Shown: in pieces, positions 44,267-52,114 of the stretch
How the letters are laid out: each line of letters begins with the position of its first letter
How positions within the stretch are numbered: position 1 is the first letter of the stretch
Assembly: GCA_039029315.1 (NCBI GenBank)
Contig: JBCCGK010000017.1
Span: 84,508 to 148,507 of the forward strand
Source of the DNA: JBCCCJ01 sp039029315
GTDB taxonomy: Bacteria > Bacteroidota > Bacteroidia > J057
Direction of reading: 5' to 3'
Length of the DNA stretch: 64,000 bases
Notes under the pieces: model-generated
Told to the model about the DNA's origin: nothing
What the model saw: the letters and a program-made list of their open reading frames with translations, nothing else
The model's database searches: none
Translations under genes and position numbers: made by a program

Positions 44267-44674
44267 TCAGTCAGGAATCGCGCGCATGCGATTGTTGCGC
44301 TTGTTATGCTCGACTTCTGCCAACCCAAGGGCTTCCATCAGGGGCGGGATATACATCCCAAATCGGCCTCTATAGCCCTTCCTGATGCCATACCAGCCTC
44401 CTATAGGATTGTCCTCTGAGCGGCCCCAAAATTCGATTGTGTCCGGCTTGGCTTCAGCTTTTTCGTCTTTGCTACCCAGCAACATCCAATCGCCATGTGC
44501 TTGCAGCATCTCATGCAGATCCTTGATACATCGCGCATCATAGTACAAGGTGGTTTTTCCTACCACACAGACGATCACTTCTACTCCATCTTTTTCATCT
44601 ATGTACATCTCATACTCAGAAGAAAGCGGAGGTGTCATCAATTTCCAGGGGTTGTCTTTGGTTCTCTTTTCCAT
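44267..44674 (-). CDS. Conserved hypothetical protein (possibly DUF6855-like)
   Basis: 135 residues, soluble, no signal peptide. It starts MEKRTKDNPWKLMTPPLSSE, has a compact alpha/beta body with GDWMLLGSKDEKAEAKPDTI and EFWGRSEDNPIGGWYGIRKG, and ends in a basic tail (HNKRNNRMRAIPD). The WGRS...NPxGGWYGxRKGYRGRFG block is distinctive and probably the conserved core. It lies 4 bp downstream of the SRPBCC gene and is probably third in an operon with the ECF sigma factor. The family name is from memory and should be treated as tentative; the function is unknown. Confidence 0.75.
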   Translation of the reverse strand: MEKRTKDNPWKLMTPPLSSEYEMYIDEKDGVEVIVCVVGKTTLYYDARCIKDLHEMLQAHGDWMLLGSKDEKAEAKPDTIEFWGRSEDNPIGGWYGIRKGYRGRFGMYIPPLMEALGLAEVEHNKRNNRMRAIPD

Positions 44675-44678
44675 TGGA

Positions 44679-45188
44679 TTAGTTTTTTGCGTTGTGGATG
44701 ATTTCAGCTTCTTTTTTCAAATCAGCTGCGAATTGTTCAAATGATTCATCGAAGTCCGGGATGAATTTGGCATACATGGGAAACATCAGCCCACCGATCT
44801 TCTCGCTCATCGAAAATCGAACTGTGCCATTTCCTTTGTCTTCCAAGCTATAGATCCGACTTCCTTTGCCATCTCCCCATACCAGTCTTGATTCTGGCTG
44901 CAATTCCTTCACCTTCAACTTGAAGGTTCTTTCGGGGTCCAGGGTCGATTTGAGCTGGATTTTATTTCCGGCCTCGATATCTCCTTCGATGGAGATCACT
45001 GTAGAGTTCCAGCGCGAATAATCGGACGCATTGGTCAAGAGTGCCCAGATAATCGCATCGTCTGCCTGAATGTCAATGCTGATCGAAGTTTCACGGCTGA
45101 ATGTCTTTTTGAGTGTAGTAGCTGTTCCGTTTTGTGCCATAGCAATTGTTGTTGTCATTGTCATTAAAATTGAGAGTAAATACTTCAT
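44679..45188 (-). CDS. Exported SRPBCC (START-like) family protein
   Basis: 169 residues with a signal peptide (YLLSILMTMTTTIAMAQNG). The remainder is a START/polyketide-cyclase-like fold: IDIQADDAIIWALLTNASDY, SRWNSTVISIEGDIEAGNKI (about 56-75), then FKLKVKELQPESRLVWGDGK (about 90-109) and a long C-terminal helix (FIPDFDESFEQFAADLKKEA). SRPBCC proteins bind hydrophobic ligands in a cavity. It sits 55 bp after the sigma-factor gene and 4 bp before the hypothetical gene. Co-occurrence of such proteins with ECF sigma factors is a known pattern. Confidence 0.85.
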   Translation of the reverse strand: MKYLLSILMTMTTTIAMAQNGTATTLKKTFSRETSISIDIQADDAIIWALLTNASDYSRWNSTVISIEGDIEAGNKIQLKSTLDPERTFKLKVKELQPESRLVWGDGKGSRIYSLEDKGNGTVRFSMSEKIGGLMFPMYAKFIPDFDESFEQFAADLKKEAEIIHNAKN

Positions 45189-45243
45189 GTTTTTTTCTAT
45201 TTGATGCTTGGACGCCTGGGAAGAAAAAAACGATAGGATTTCC

Positions 45244-46041
45244 TCAATTTTTTTTCAAATATTTTTCCATTACTTCTCTATTGTGCTCTAAATGATGGAG
45301 TTGCAATTCCGCAGCGCCTGACTCAAATGGGTCAATTCCCTGGATAATCTCCATTCTAAGGTCAAACAGATGCTCTTTGTCTGACTTCTCGGCAGCACGC
45401 ACCATATTGATTTTGACCAGTTCTTCTTCGGCCTTTTGTTTGGGATTGAATATGCCATTGAGTTCTGTGCATTGATGACAAACCCCTTCCTTGTTGATGA
45501 GGGAACATCGCCCTTCAAAGATCTTGATCATCTTGGACCGACCGGTATGCAGATAGTACTTGACCATCGCTTCCGTATTGTTGATGATGATGGCGATCTC
45601 GGCCACCTTGAAGTGATAGACTTCTTTGAGCCAGATCGTGAGATGCTGTTCCAGAGGAAGAGATTTGGACAAGCAAGTGAAGCAAAAGGTGATGTGCTCC
45701 TTGATTTCAAAATTGCCTTGTGGGGAAGTCATCCGTATCTGCATGGCTTCCTGAAAAAAGGGGCGATTGGACATAGCAGCCTCTTTACAGACATCAGTCA
45801 CATCTTCCGTCCATCGCCGCTTGGCTCTGAAGTTGTCTCTGGCTAAATTGGACGCAATGGCAAATAACCATGTTTTTAAGGTGGAATTCCCCTTAAAAGT
45901 GTGGAGCTTTTCACTTGCCTTCAGCCAGGTATCCTGAACGATGTCTTCCGTATCCTGAACTGAAGCAGTGATCCGAAGAATGTAGGATTTCAAAGTTCCT
46001 CGAATCTGTTCAAATTCTTGATTAAGTTGCTCTTGCGTCAT
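45244..46041 (-). CDS. RNA polymerase ECF-type sigma factor with C-terminal extension
   Basis: 265 residues from the ATG at 46041; the frame extends to 46194 but the added part is AT-rich and not protein-like. Region 2 reads VQDTEDIVQDTWLKASEKLH and FKGNSTLKTWLFAIASNLAR (about 29-70), with the ECF core-binding and -10 parts. Region 4 (about 125-175) has EVYHFKVAEIAIIINNTEAM, then VKYYLHTGRSKM. After it is an extension of about 90 residues that begins with INKEGVCHQCTELNGIFNPK (a CxxC pair) and may regulate activity, since no anti-sigma gene is present. It heads an operon with the SRPBCC and hypothetical genes and is divergent from an AraC-VOC-DoxX operon. Confidence 0.87.
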   Translation of the reverse strand: MTQEQLNQEFEQIRGTLKSYILRITASVQDTEDIVQDTWLKASEKLHTFKGNSTLKTWLFAIASNLARDNFRAKRRWTEDVTDVCKEAAMSNRPFFQEAMQIRMTSPQGNFEIKEHITFCFTCLSKSLPLEQHLTIWLKEVYHFKVAEIAIIINNTEAMVKYYLHTGRSKMIKIFEGRCSLINKEGVCHQCTELNGIFNPKQKAEEELVKINMVRAAEKSDKEHLFDLRMEIIQGIDPFESGAAELQLHHLEHNREVMEKYLKKN

Positions 46042-46243
46042 GATCAATGTGTTAACAAATATATAAGGACAAGTTATTTCTATTTTTCGGCTCCCCAAAT
46101 TTTCTGAAATTAAAATAGTTACAATAAGTGGGTGGACAATATTAAATATAAAAAATCTGATAACTCGCTGTTTGACAGCCCATTCAATATTCATAATTCT
46201 TCATTCAAAATTGTCTCCCTACTTAATATTTCGTAGAAGATAG

Positions 46244-46669
46244 ATGGCAGAAGATCTACATCCCAATATGTACAAGTATCGCCGAATCGTCGAGGCAAAA
46301 TTGTTCATAGACACCCATTACCATCGGAAGATAGACCTGGAGAACATCTCTGATCAGGCCTGTTTTTCCAAATATCATTTTCTTCGTCTATTCAAACAGG
46401 CCTATGGAAAATCGCCGCACAGATACCTCACAGAAGTTCGTATTGGACATGCCAAAACTCTTCTTCGCCAGCAACAGCCTGTGACAGAAGTCTGTTTTTT
46501 GGTTGGATTTGATAGTCTTCCCTCCTTTACACACCTGTTCAAGCGCGAAGTAGGCATGACACCGACTGCATATGTCGCGAAGATTGCCCAGCATAAAGAA
46601 GAATCAAAACGCCTTCCGCTGCGGTTTGTGCCCAATTGCTTTGTGGAGAATTTTGGGTGGGACAAATAG
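46244..46669 (+). CDS. AraC family transcriptional regulator, DNA-binding domain only
   Basis: 141 residues, essentially two helix-turn-helix motifs without an effector domain: IDLENISDQACFSKYHFLRL (about 30-49) and PVTEVCFLVGFDSLPSFTHL (about 79-98), ending in the AraC signature FKREVGMTPTAYV. The C-terminal tail (KRLPLRFVPNCFVENFGWDK) is extra. It lies first in an operon with VOC and DoxX genes and is divergent from the ECF sigma factor, so it probably controls both. Confidence 0.92.
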   Translation: MAEDLHPNMYKYRRIVEAKLFIDTHYHRKIDLENISDQACFSKYHFLRLFKQAYGKSPHRYLTEVRIGHAKTLLRQQQPVTEVCFLVGFDSLPSFTHLFKREVGMTPTAYVAKIAQHKEESKRLPLRFVPNCFVENFGWDK

Positions 46670-46722
46670 CAATTTTCGATAAGCCTTTCCCCTTTTCCTG
46701 CCTTTTCTTTGGGAAAAAACCA

Positions 46723-47145
46723 ATGATTACAAAATTATCTCATGCCAGTATCTATGTCCTCGACCAGGCGAGTGCCAGAGATTTTTATCTCAACAAGCTC
46801 GGCTTCGAGGAAAAAATGAATGTCCCCCTGGGAGAAGATGTGGCCTGGATCACAGTTTCCCCCAAAGATCAACCAGACCTTCAACTCACCCTCATGCCCA
46901 TCAATCAGGGCAATATGTTTTCAGCGGAAACCGCTGAACAATTGGCAAGCCTCGTCGCAAATGGGGCTTTTGGGTTTGGGGTGTTTGCATGTAAGGATAT
47001 CTACGCCACCTATCAGGAATTGTCGGACAAGGGAGTAGTATTTACCAAAGCTCCCACAGAGGAATTTTATGGTATAGAGGCCATGTTCAAAGATGATTCA
47101 GGGAACTGGTTTTCTCTCACACAAAGCAAAGAAGAGGCATCATGA
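46723..47145 (+). CDS. VOC (glyoxalase/bleomycin-resistance) family protein
   Basis: 140 residues from the ATG at 46723. A typical two-repeat VOC fold: MITKLSHASIYVLDQASARD at the start, FYLNKLGFEEKMNVPLGEDV, DLQLTLMPINQG, then GFGVFACKDIYATYQELSDK and EAMFKDDSGNWFSLTQSK at the end. A metal-ligand-type His in the first strand and Glu in IEAMFKDDSG are seen. It belongs to the extradiol-dioxygenase-like group with a detoxification or ligand-binding role. Its stop overlaps the DoxX start in ATGA. Confidence 0.9.
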   Translation: MITKLSHASIYVLDQASARDFYLNKLGFEEKMNVPLGEDVAWITVSPKDQPDLQLTLMPINQGNMFSAETAEQLASLVANGAFGFGVFACKDIYATYQELSDKGVVFTKAPTEEFYGIEAMFKDDSGNWFSLTQSKEEAS

Positions 47146-47474
47146 AAACATATCTCCCAACAGTATTTCTGATCATTTTGATCCTTCTCAGCATCGCGAC
47201 AGCTGTCACCAAGCTCATCCAAATGCCGGAAGAAATGGAACTCTTCCGCCATGCAGGCTTCTCCGATTCGATGACCATTCTCTTTGGCATCATTCAGCTT
47301 GTCGGCGGCATTCTGCTGGTTCCTGGCAAAACAAGAAAATATGGAGCGATCGTCATGCTTTCTACCTTTGTGATCGCAACCATTGTTGTATTCATGAAAG
47401 GCATGATTGGATTTGGCTTGTTCTCCATGCTCTTTATCGCATTGGCTGGCTACCAATGGTGGCTCAACAAATAG
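47142..47474 (+). CDS. DoxX-like family membrane protein
   Basis: 110 residues, four membrane helices: PTVFLIILILLSIATAVTKL (about 4-23), SMTILFGIIQLVGGILLVPG (about 44-63), YGAIVMLSTFVIATIVVFMK and GLFSMLFIALAGYQWWLNK. The pattern KLIQMPEEMELFRHAGFSDS after helix 1 is typical of the DoxX/DUF4870-like four-helix group found with VOC and AraC genes. Start ATG overlaps the VOC stop by 4 bp, so translation is coupled. It converges with the DinB gene 13 bp later. Confidence 0.83.
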   Translation: MKTYLPTVFLIILILLSIATAVTKLIQMPEEMELFRHAGFSDSMTILFGIIQLVGGILLVPGKTRKYGAIVMLSTFVIATIVVFMKGMIGFGLFSMLFIALAGYQWWLNK

Positions 47475-47487
47475 TTTCTGACAGCAC

Positions 47488-48000
47488 TCAGATTCCCTGG
47501 CTGATCCTGCTCATGGCTGCCAGATGGTGATCATCATGTTCTGCCACGAAGAGACAAAGGTCCATGATCCGCATAGGGGTGTTCAGTCTTGGATGCAGGG
47601 CTGATTGCGTAATTTGTGTTTCTGTCAATGGCAGCAATTGATTCAGTGTCGCAGTCCGAAGCAGCTCGAATCGATGCAGCAATTCTTCCAACTTCGTCGC
47701 ATTGTGATCGGCCTCCTCTGTGGTCTGATTGCTCAGATCTGCCTCTCGCATATAGCGCTGACCAGTGAGTATGTCTGTGATGCGTCCTTGCCAGAGGGGT
47801 TCCAAATCCGACAAATGCCCAAGATGTTCGGCAATCGACCAACCCGCTTCCGGCTTGATTGTCAGACGACTTGATGGAATGGACAAACACTTGTGGCGCA
47901 ATCTCACAGGGGTGCCTGAAAGCCTTTCCAAGACAGCAGGAAAAATATTGGGGTCTTGGGGGAAGGAAAATTGCCTATCGAACCACCGAACTTGTCTCAT
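47488..48000 (-). CDS. DinB family protein
   Basis: 170 residues, four-helix bundle of the DinB/YfiT type. It contains AGWSIAEHLGHLSDLEPLWQ (about 51-70) with the first metal-type His, and ends LCLFVAEHDDHHLAAMSRIS (about 148-167) with the HxxxH-type pair. DinB-like proteins are metal-dependent thiol transferases or damage-inducible proteins of unknown substrate. Its ATG overlaps the stop of the upstream exported hypothetical gene by 4 bp, so the two are co-transcribed. Confidence 0.88.
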   Translation of the reverse strand: MRQVRWFDRQFSFPQDPNIFPAVLERLSGTPVRLRHKCLSIPSSRLTIKPEAGWSIAEHLGHLSDLEPLWQGRITDILTGQRYMREADLSNQTTEEADHNATKLEELLHRFELLRTATLNQLLPLTETQITQSALHPRLNTPMRIMDLCLFVAEHDDHHLAAMSRISQGI

Positions 48001-48626
48001 GGAGATTTTGGGTTGAATTGGCCAGGATGGATTCTTCCAAGGTAGGAATTTGATACAACTTTTTTGTCACCCATCTCCCATACGAGTCGAATTCTTGTCT
48101 GATAGGTCCCATCATAGACAGGAACCTTGGTTATCAAATATTCTCCGGGAGCCAGGACGATATCATCTGCATCTGAGGAACATCCCATATATCTCTCCGC
48201 TTCAATCGCTCGCCACTCTCCATTGGGATCTATCGCTTCTTGATGGATAGGCAAGCATCCACGATAATAGCCAATTCCCCAAGGTTTGTCGGTATTGTTG
48301 GTGAAATAGGCCAGATGGGCTTCGATATGAAATGAATGTATCTGCCTTCCTGAGTGATGGTATGTTGCATCTACCAAGAAACTTGTATCAAGGGAGATCC
48401 CCCAGGCATCTTCCGGACTGTCTAGCCCATTCGAATATCGACTGAGACGGCTGAATGGAAAAACATCAACAATCCCATACACGTCCCCGCCATATTCAGC
48501 TCCCGGACATTGAAAATCACCAATGTCCAATCGCCTGTGAGATGTCGGACTGGGATCTGTGGCCTGAAGCCAAAAAACTATGCCAATTATCACTGTCCAG
48601 AATACCTGCTTTCTTATCTGTAACAT
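47997..48626 (-). CDS. Exported hypothetical protein
   Basis: 209 residues with an N-terminal hydrophobic segment (VFWTVIIGIVFWLQATDPS). The body is beta-rich, with an immunoglobulin-like feel: IHSFHIEAHLAYFTNNTDKP, GEYLITKVPVYDGTYQTRIR and LVWEMGDKKVVSNSYLGRIH. Cysteines occur at FQCPGAEYGG, YYRGCLPIHQ and RYMGCSSDAD. No family is recognised. It lies upstream of DinB with a 4-bp stop/start overlap. Confidence 0.68.
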   Translation of the reverse strand: MLQIRKQVFWTVIIGIVFWLQATDPSPTSHRRLDIGDFQCPGAEYGGDVYGIVDVFPFSRLSRYSNGLDSPEDAWGISLDTSFLVDATYHHSGRQIHSFHIEAHLAYFTNNTDKPWGIGYYRGCLPIHQEAIDPNGEWRAIEAERYMGCSSDADDIVLAPGEYLITKVPVYDGTYQTRIRLVWEMGDKKVVSNSYLGRIHPGQFNPKSP

Positions 48627-48800
48627 CAGTCTGTGATTAGATGGTTTCTCAAAAGACAGGATACTGAGGGAATTCCATACTCATTCAGCAGAATCCTCCT
48701 CTTTGTGCCAGAAACAAGGAAAAACAGACAGGCAAAACTCTGTCTATGCTATCGGAGAGCGGATCATTTTTTTTATATCTCATCGCTCATAAGTAAGTAA

Positions 48801-48928
48801 CTAAGGGGACAAATTTATTTGTGAGGGGCATAGGGGAAATGAACTGTGTAGAAAGGGAGAAATTTTACCAATTAAACCATTATATCCCTTATTTCCCTTA
48901 TACCCAAAATCAACCCTAATATTGTCCA
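48801..48928. mobile_element. MITE-like palindromic repeat (A), in the gap 48627-49199
   Basis: It opens CTAAGGGGACAAATTTATTT and ends AATATTGTCC, giving inverted GGACAA/TTGTCC-type ends. GGGGCATAGGGGAAAT at 48826-48841 is roughly mirrored by ATTTCCCTTATACCC at 48891-48905. It shares the blocks AACCATTAT and TATTTCCCT with the copy at 20740-20841. It directly precedes element B. Confidence 0.55.
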
Positions 48929-48935
48929 TCTACTA

Positions 48936-49096
48936 CTACTTAGGTGGACAAATTTACATATGCTTATTCTATTCCTCCTCCTATCCCCGCCAAAGGGGTT
49001 CGTTGATTCCTGGCCTTGTGGGTTGATGTCTCCCGCTGGCGGGAGAGCGAGAGGGTGGAAGATGATTGCCAAATATACATGTGTCCACTTACTTAG
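48936..49096. mobile_element. MITE-like element (B), inverted copy of 33940-34094
   Basis: It opens CTACTTAGGTGGACAAATTT and ends GTGTCCACTTACTTAG, so its ends are imperfect inverted repeats. Its reverse complement matches 33940-34094 across about 155 bp, sharing the CTCCCGC/GCGGGAG stem and the block CCACAAGGCCAGGAATCAACG-like. It contains a few extra bases in the GGCGGGG part. It carries no gene and lies between the exported hypothetical gene and the terminator of the second sigma factor. Confidence 0.82.
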
Positions 49097-49111
49097 CCTG
49101 AATTGCAAATA

Positions 49112-49156
49112 AAAAATAGTCAGACAACATCTCCTTGCGGAAGCATGTTGTCTGAC
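49112..49156 (-). terminator. Rho-independent terminator of the 49709 sigma-factor gene
   Basis: On the minus strand GTCAGACAACAT and ATGTTGTCTGAC (plus positions 49145-49156 and 49119-49130) form a perfect 12-bp stem with a 14-base loop, then TATTTTTTATTTG. It lies 44 bp after the stop at 49200. Confidence 0.92.
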
Positions 49157-49199
49157 CAGTTGAGGACAACTATCTACTACTCTTTCTCTACTACTCTTT

Positions 49200-49709
49200 C
49201 TAGTTGAGGGAAAAACTCCTCAGTTGAGATTTTAATTCTTTTCTAGCAATATGAATCCGGTTCTTCACCGTTCCGATGGGGATGTTCAGGATATCAGCAA
49301 TTTCAAAATACTTATAGCCCCGAAAGTGCATCATGAAAGGCGTCTTATATTCATAACTTAACTTCTCTATTGCTGTCTGGATTTCCTGCACAGCCAAATT
49401 GGTCCCGGCCCCGTTTTCGGTAATATTGGTCGACGTATTGATGAAATGCAGATTATCCGTGCTATCAATGAAGGTTTTGCGCTTGACCAATCGATGATAG
49501 TTGGTGATGAAGGTATTCTTCATAATCGTATACACCCAGGCTTTCAGATTGGTCCCAGCTTTGAATTTCTCTCTATTGGCAAATGCCTTGACGAAGGTAT
49601 CCTGAATCAAATCGTTCGCTTCTTCTTTGTTTCTGGTCAGTTTGAAGGCAATCGGTTTGAGAGATGGTTGAAGCTGAATCACTGAAGAGTTAAATTCTAT
49701 AGCTGTCAT
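49200..49709 (-). CDS. RNA polymerase ECF-type sigma factor (Bacteroidota RpoE-like)
   Basis: 169 residues, compact two-domain ECF sigma. Region 2: LKPIAFKLTRNKEEANDLIQ, DTFVKAFANREKFKAGTNLK and AWVYTIMKNTFITNYHRLVK (about 17-80). Region 4: YEYKTPFMMHFRGYKYFEIA, then DILNIPIGTVKNRIHIARKE (about 122-161). This short form, with DLIQDTFVKAFANREKF and NYHR, is the widespread Bacteroidota housekeeping-type ECF. No anti-sigma gene is adjacent. It has a consensus-like promoter and a clear terminator, so it is monocistronic. It is divergent from aspS. Confidence 0.93.
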   Translation of the reverse strand: MTAIEFNSSVIQLQPSLKPIAFKLTRNKEEANDLIQDTFVKAFANREKFKAGTNLKAWVYTIMKNTFITNYHRLVKRKTFIDSTDNLHFINTSTNITENGAGTNLAVQEIQTAIEKLSYEYKTPFMMHFRGYKYFEIADILNIPIGTVKNRIHIARKELKSQLRSFSLN

Positions 49710-49797
49710 AACTTATAGTAATTTCTGAAAGTACAAATCTTTACATATAACTATACGGAGCGTTTAGAAAAGAGTTATTTTTTGTTTATCGTTTAGA

Positions 49798-49828
49798 CAA
49801 ACATATTAAACAAAACTCAATCTGTCAA
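49798..49828 (-). promoter_or_regulatory. Putative promoter of the 49709 sigma-factor gene
   Basis: On the minus strand TTGA (49828-49825), a 19-bp spacer and TATGTTTG (49805-49798) fit the Bacteroidota consensus at -33 and -7. The leader would be about 80 nt. The region also overlaps a TTTTTTGTTTATC motif (49778-49790) that recurs at 49930-49942. Confidence 0.55.
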
Positions 49829-49927
49829 GGAGATTTAAGCAAAAACATTAACAAGATCCTGTGACAATTAGAGAAAAAATTAAACTAATATCCTGATAAT
49901 CAATCATAAACGAGAAATTTATAGGTA

Positions 49928-49971
49928 AATTTTTTGTTTATCTTTTTTCAAAAAAAAGTAAACAAAAAATT
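49928..49971. promoter_or_regulatory. Long A/T inverted repeat between sigma factor and aspS
   Basis: AATTTTTTGTTTA (49928-49940) and TAAACAAAAAATT (49959-49971) are perfect 13-bp arms around an 18-bp spacer that is itself palindromic (CTTTTTTC/AAAAAAAAG). The arm sequence TTTTTTGTTTATC occurs again at 49778-49790 near the sigma promoter. It could be an operator or a curved-DNA element. The rest of the 428-bp gap is AT-rich with no gene. Confidence 0.55.
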
Positions 49972-50056
49972 CGAGCTATTCGATCTAAATCATTTTCTGG
50001 TCCAAAAAGACTTCTCTCTTTTCTAAAAAAAATCTGTACTGCTTTCTTTTTTCTGC

Positions 50057-50064
50057 TAATTTTG
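50057..50064 (+). promoter_or_regulatory. Putative -7 box of aspS
   Basis: TAATTTTG fits TAnnTTTG and lies 73 bp upstream of the ATG at 50138. The -33 part is not clear. Confidence 0.4.
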
Positions 50065-50137
50065 CCTACCCAAATGAAAGGATCAGCACCCCTCTCCCTT
50101 TCCTGCTTTTCTTTTCACTAATGTTTCTTTTCCACTT

Positions 50138-51907
50138 ATGACAACAGCTTACAGAACACATACCTGCGGAGAGCTCTCCATGAGTCAGGTAGGCCAACAA
50201 GTCTCTTTATCCGGTTGGATTCAGCGATCCAGAGATCTTGGATACATTTTGTTCATTGATCTTCGAGATCGATATGGGATTACCCAGATATCTATCAAAT
50301 CCGAAGAACAGGCAGATTTGTACCAAACTGCCAGAAAGCTTGGACGGGAATTTGTTGTTCAGATTCAGGGGATTGTCGCTGAACGAGAAAGCAAAAACCC
50401 CAAATTACCAACAGGAGATATTGAAATTATCCCGGCTTCGATTGAGGTTCTGAACACAGCCATGCTCCCTCCTTTCCTCATTGAGGATGACACGGATGGG
50501 TTGGAGGATATTCGGATGCAGTACCGATATCTTGACATTCGTCGGCCCAAAATGATGAATAACCTGATCCTTCGGGCCAATGTCATCAAGGCGATCAGAG
50601 ATTTTCTGTCTGCACAGGAATTTTTGGAAGTTGAGACCCCTTTTCTGATCAAGAGCACACCTGAAGGAGCCAGGGACTTTCTGGTGCCTTCTCGTCTTCA
50701 GCCGGGCTATTTCTATGCGCTTCCACAATCGCCTCAGATTTTGAAGCAATTGCTGATGGTGGCTGGGGTAGACCGCTATTATCAGATTGTCAAATGCTTC
50801 AGGGATGAGGACTTCCGGGGAGACCGCCAACCAGAATTCAGTCAATTGGACTGCGAGATGTCCTTTGTTGAGCAAAAGGATGTCCTGAATACATTTGAGG
50901 GCATGACCAAGTACGTCTTCCAAAAAGTTCTGAATGTAGAGTTGCCAGACTTCATCCATCTGTCGTTTGAGGAAGCGATGGAATCCTATGGGAGCGACAA
51001 ACCGGATTTGCGTTTCGGCTGCAAGATCAAGGCCCTGAATTCAGTCATGGGAGGAACCGATTTCGGAGTGTTCAATAAACTGATAGAAGGAGATGGCCTG
51101 ATCGCCGGGATCGTGGCCAAAGGATGTGCTGGCTATTCTCGCAAGCAACTCGATAAGCTGACCAAGTTTGTCAGAGAGCCACATCGAAAAGGCAGTGGTC
51201 TGGCCTATGTCAAATACAATGAAGACGGCAGTGTCAAATCTTCTGTGGACAAGTTCTACTCTCAGGAGCAGTTGTTGAAGATCGGAGAATTTGCAGGAGC
51301 AGAAGCAGGAGACCTCCTCCTGATCGTGGCAGACCAACTCAAGACCAGGACTCGAAAGATCCTGGGAGATCTTCGCTTGCACATGGCCAAACAGGAAGGC
51401 TGGATAAATGAAGATGCATGGTCCGTATTCTGGTTGGTAGACGTACCCTTGTTTGAAGAAGATGAGGAGACAGGCAATCTGACCTTCGCCCATCATCCAT
51501 TTTGTATGCCACGAGAAGAGGATCTGGAATATCTCTACTCTGATCCCAAACGCGTCATTGCACAAAGCTATGACCTGGTCATCAATGGCAATGAGATTGT
51601 CAGTGGCAGTATCAGGGTACACCGCAAAGATGTTCAGGACAAAATCTTCGATATTCTCGGCCTGAGTGAGGAGGAGAAGGAAAATAAGTTCGGCTTCATG
51701 CTGAAAGCCTTTGAATATGGGGCACCGCCTCACGGTGGGCTCGCATTTGGCATTGACCGATTTGTGATGTTGATGGCGGGCGAAAACAGCATTCGTGATG
51801 TGATGGCCTTCCCCAAAACTGCGGGTGGTCGCGACCTGATGATGGACGCTCCGGCGGGTGTGCCAACAGAGAATCTGGACGAATTGGGAATTGGGATTAA
51901 AGGCTAG
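50138..51907 (+). CDS. aspS: Aspartate--tRNA ligase
   Basis: 589 residues, the usual length for bacterial AspRS. An N-terminal OB-fold anticodon-binding domain (about 1-105, QVGQQVSLSGWIQRSRDLGY) precedes the class II catalytic core. Motif 2 region: YALPQSPQILKQLLMVAGVD (about 188-207) and CFRDEDFRGDRQPEFSQLDC. A bacterial GAD insertion domain occupies about 285-410, and motif 3 is GAPPHGGLAFGIDRFVMLMA near 529. It charges tRNA-Asp. It is monocistronic and divergent from the sigma factor. Confidence 0.97.
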   Translation: MTTAYRTHTCGELSMSQVGQQVSLSGWIQRSRDLGYILFIDLRDRYGITQISIKSEEQADLYQTARKLGREFVVQIQGIVAERESKNPKLPTGDIEIIPASIEVLNTAMLPPFLIEDDTDGLEDIRMQYRYLDIRRPKMMNNLILRANVIKAIRDFLSAQEFLEVETPFLIKSTPEGARDFLVPSRLQPGYFYALPQSPQILKQLLMVAGVDRYYQIVKCFRDEDFRGDRQPEFSQLDCEMSFVEQKDVLNTFEGMTKYVFQKVLNVELPDFIHLSFEEAMESYGSDKPDLRFGCKIKALNSVMGGTDFGVFNKLIEGDGLIAGIVAKGCAGYSRKQLDKLTKFVREPHRKGSGLAYVKYNEDGSVKSSVDKFYSQEQLLKIGEFAGAEAGDLLLIVADQLKTRTRKILGDLRLHMAKQEGWINEDAWSVFWLVDVPLFEEDEETGNLTFAHHPFCMPREEDLEYLYSDPKRVIAQSYDLVINGNEIVSGSIRVHRKDVQDKIFDILGLSEEEKENKFGFMLKAFEYGAPPHGGLAFGIDRFVMLMAGENSIRDVMAFPKTAGGRDLMMDAPAGVPTENLDELGIGIKG

Positions 51908-51944
51908 GAAGTCCTTTTCAAGGATTAAGGCTCCATCTTGAGAA

Positions 51945-52014
51945 GAACGCAAAGGCGGGAAGGCGCAAAGAAATGTTCATATCATTTCCTTTTCGTCCTG
52001 GCGTCTTTGCGTTC
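51945..52014. repeat. AACGCAAAG-type inverted repeat after aspS
   Basis: GAACGCAAAG (51945-51954) and CTTTGCGTTC (52005-52014) are perfect inverted arms, with imperfect pairing (GGCGCAAAG/GTCTTTGCG and GAAAT/ATTTC) continuing inside. It lies between convergent aspS and the 52115 gene, and may act as a two-way transcript end. The same AACGC-AAAG words appear in the repeat at 17838-17935. Confidence 0.65.
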
Positions 52015-52114
52015 AATCCCAGACTTTTGAGGCAGCTTCTTCTTTCATTCTAAGTACTGAAGAATCTCACACTCTCCATGCTTGATTTTGTTTTCTCGCT
52101 CATAGTACCAATCA

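Noticed and set aside
46042..46194. Longer N-terminus for the ECF sigma factor
   Set aside because: The added part is AT-rich and lies in the divergent promoter region; region 2 starts normally from 46041.
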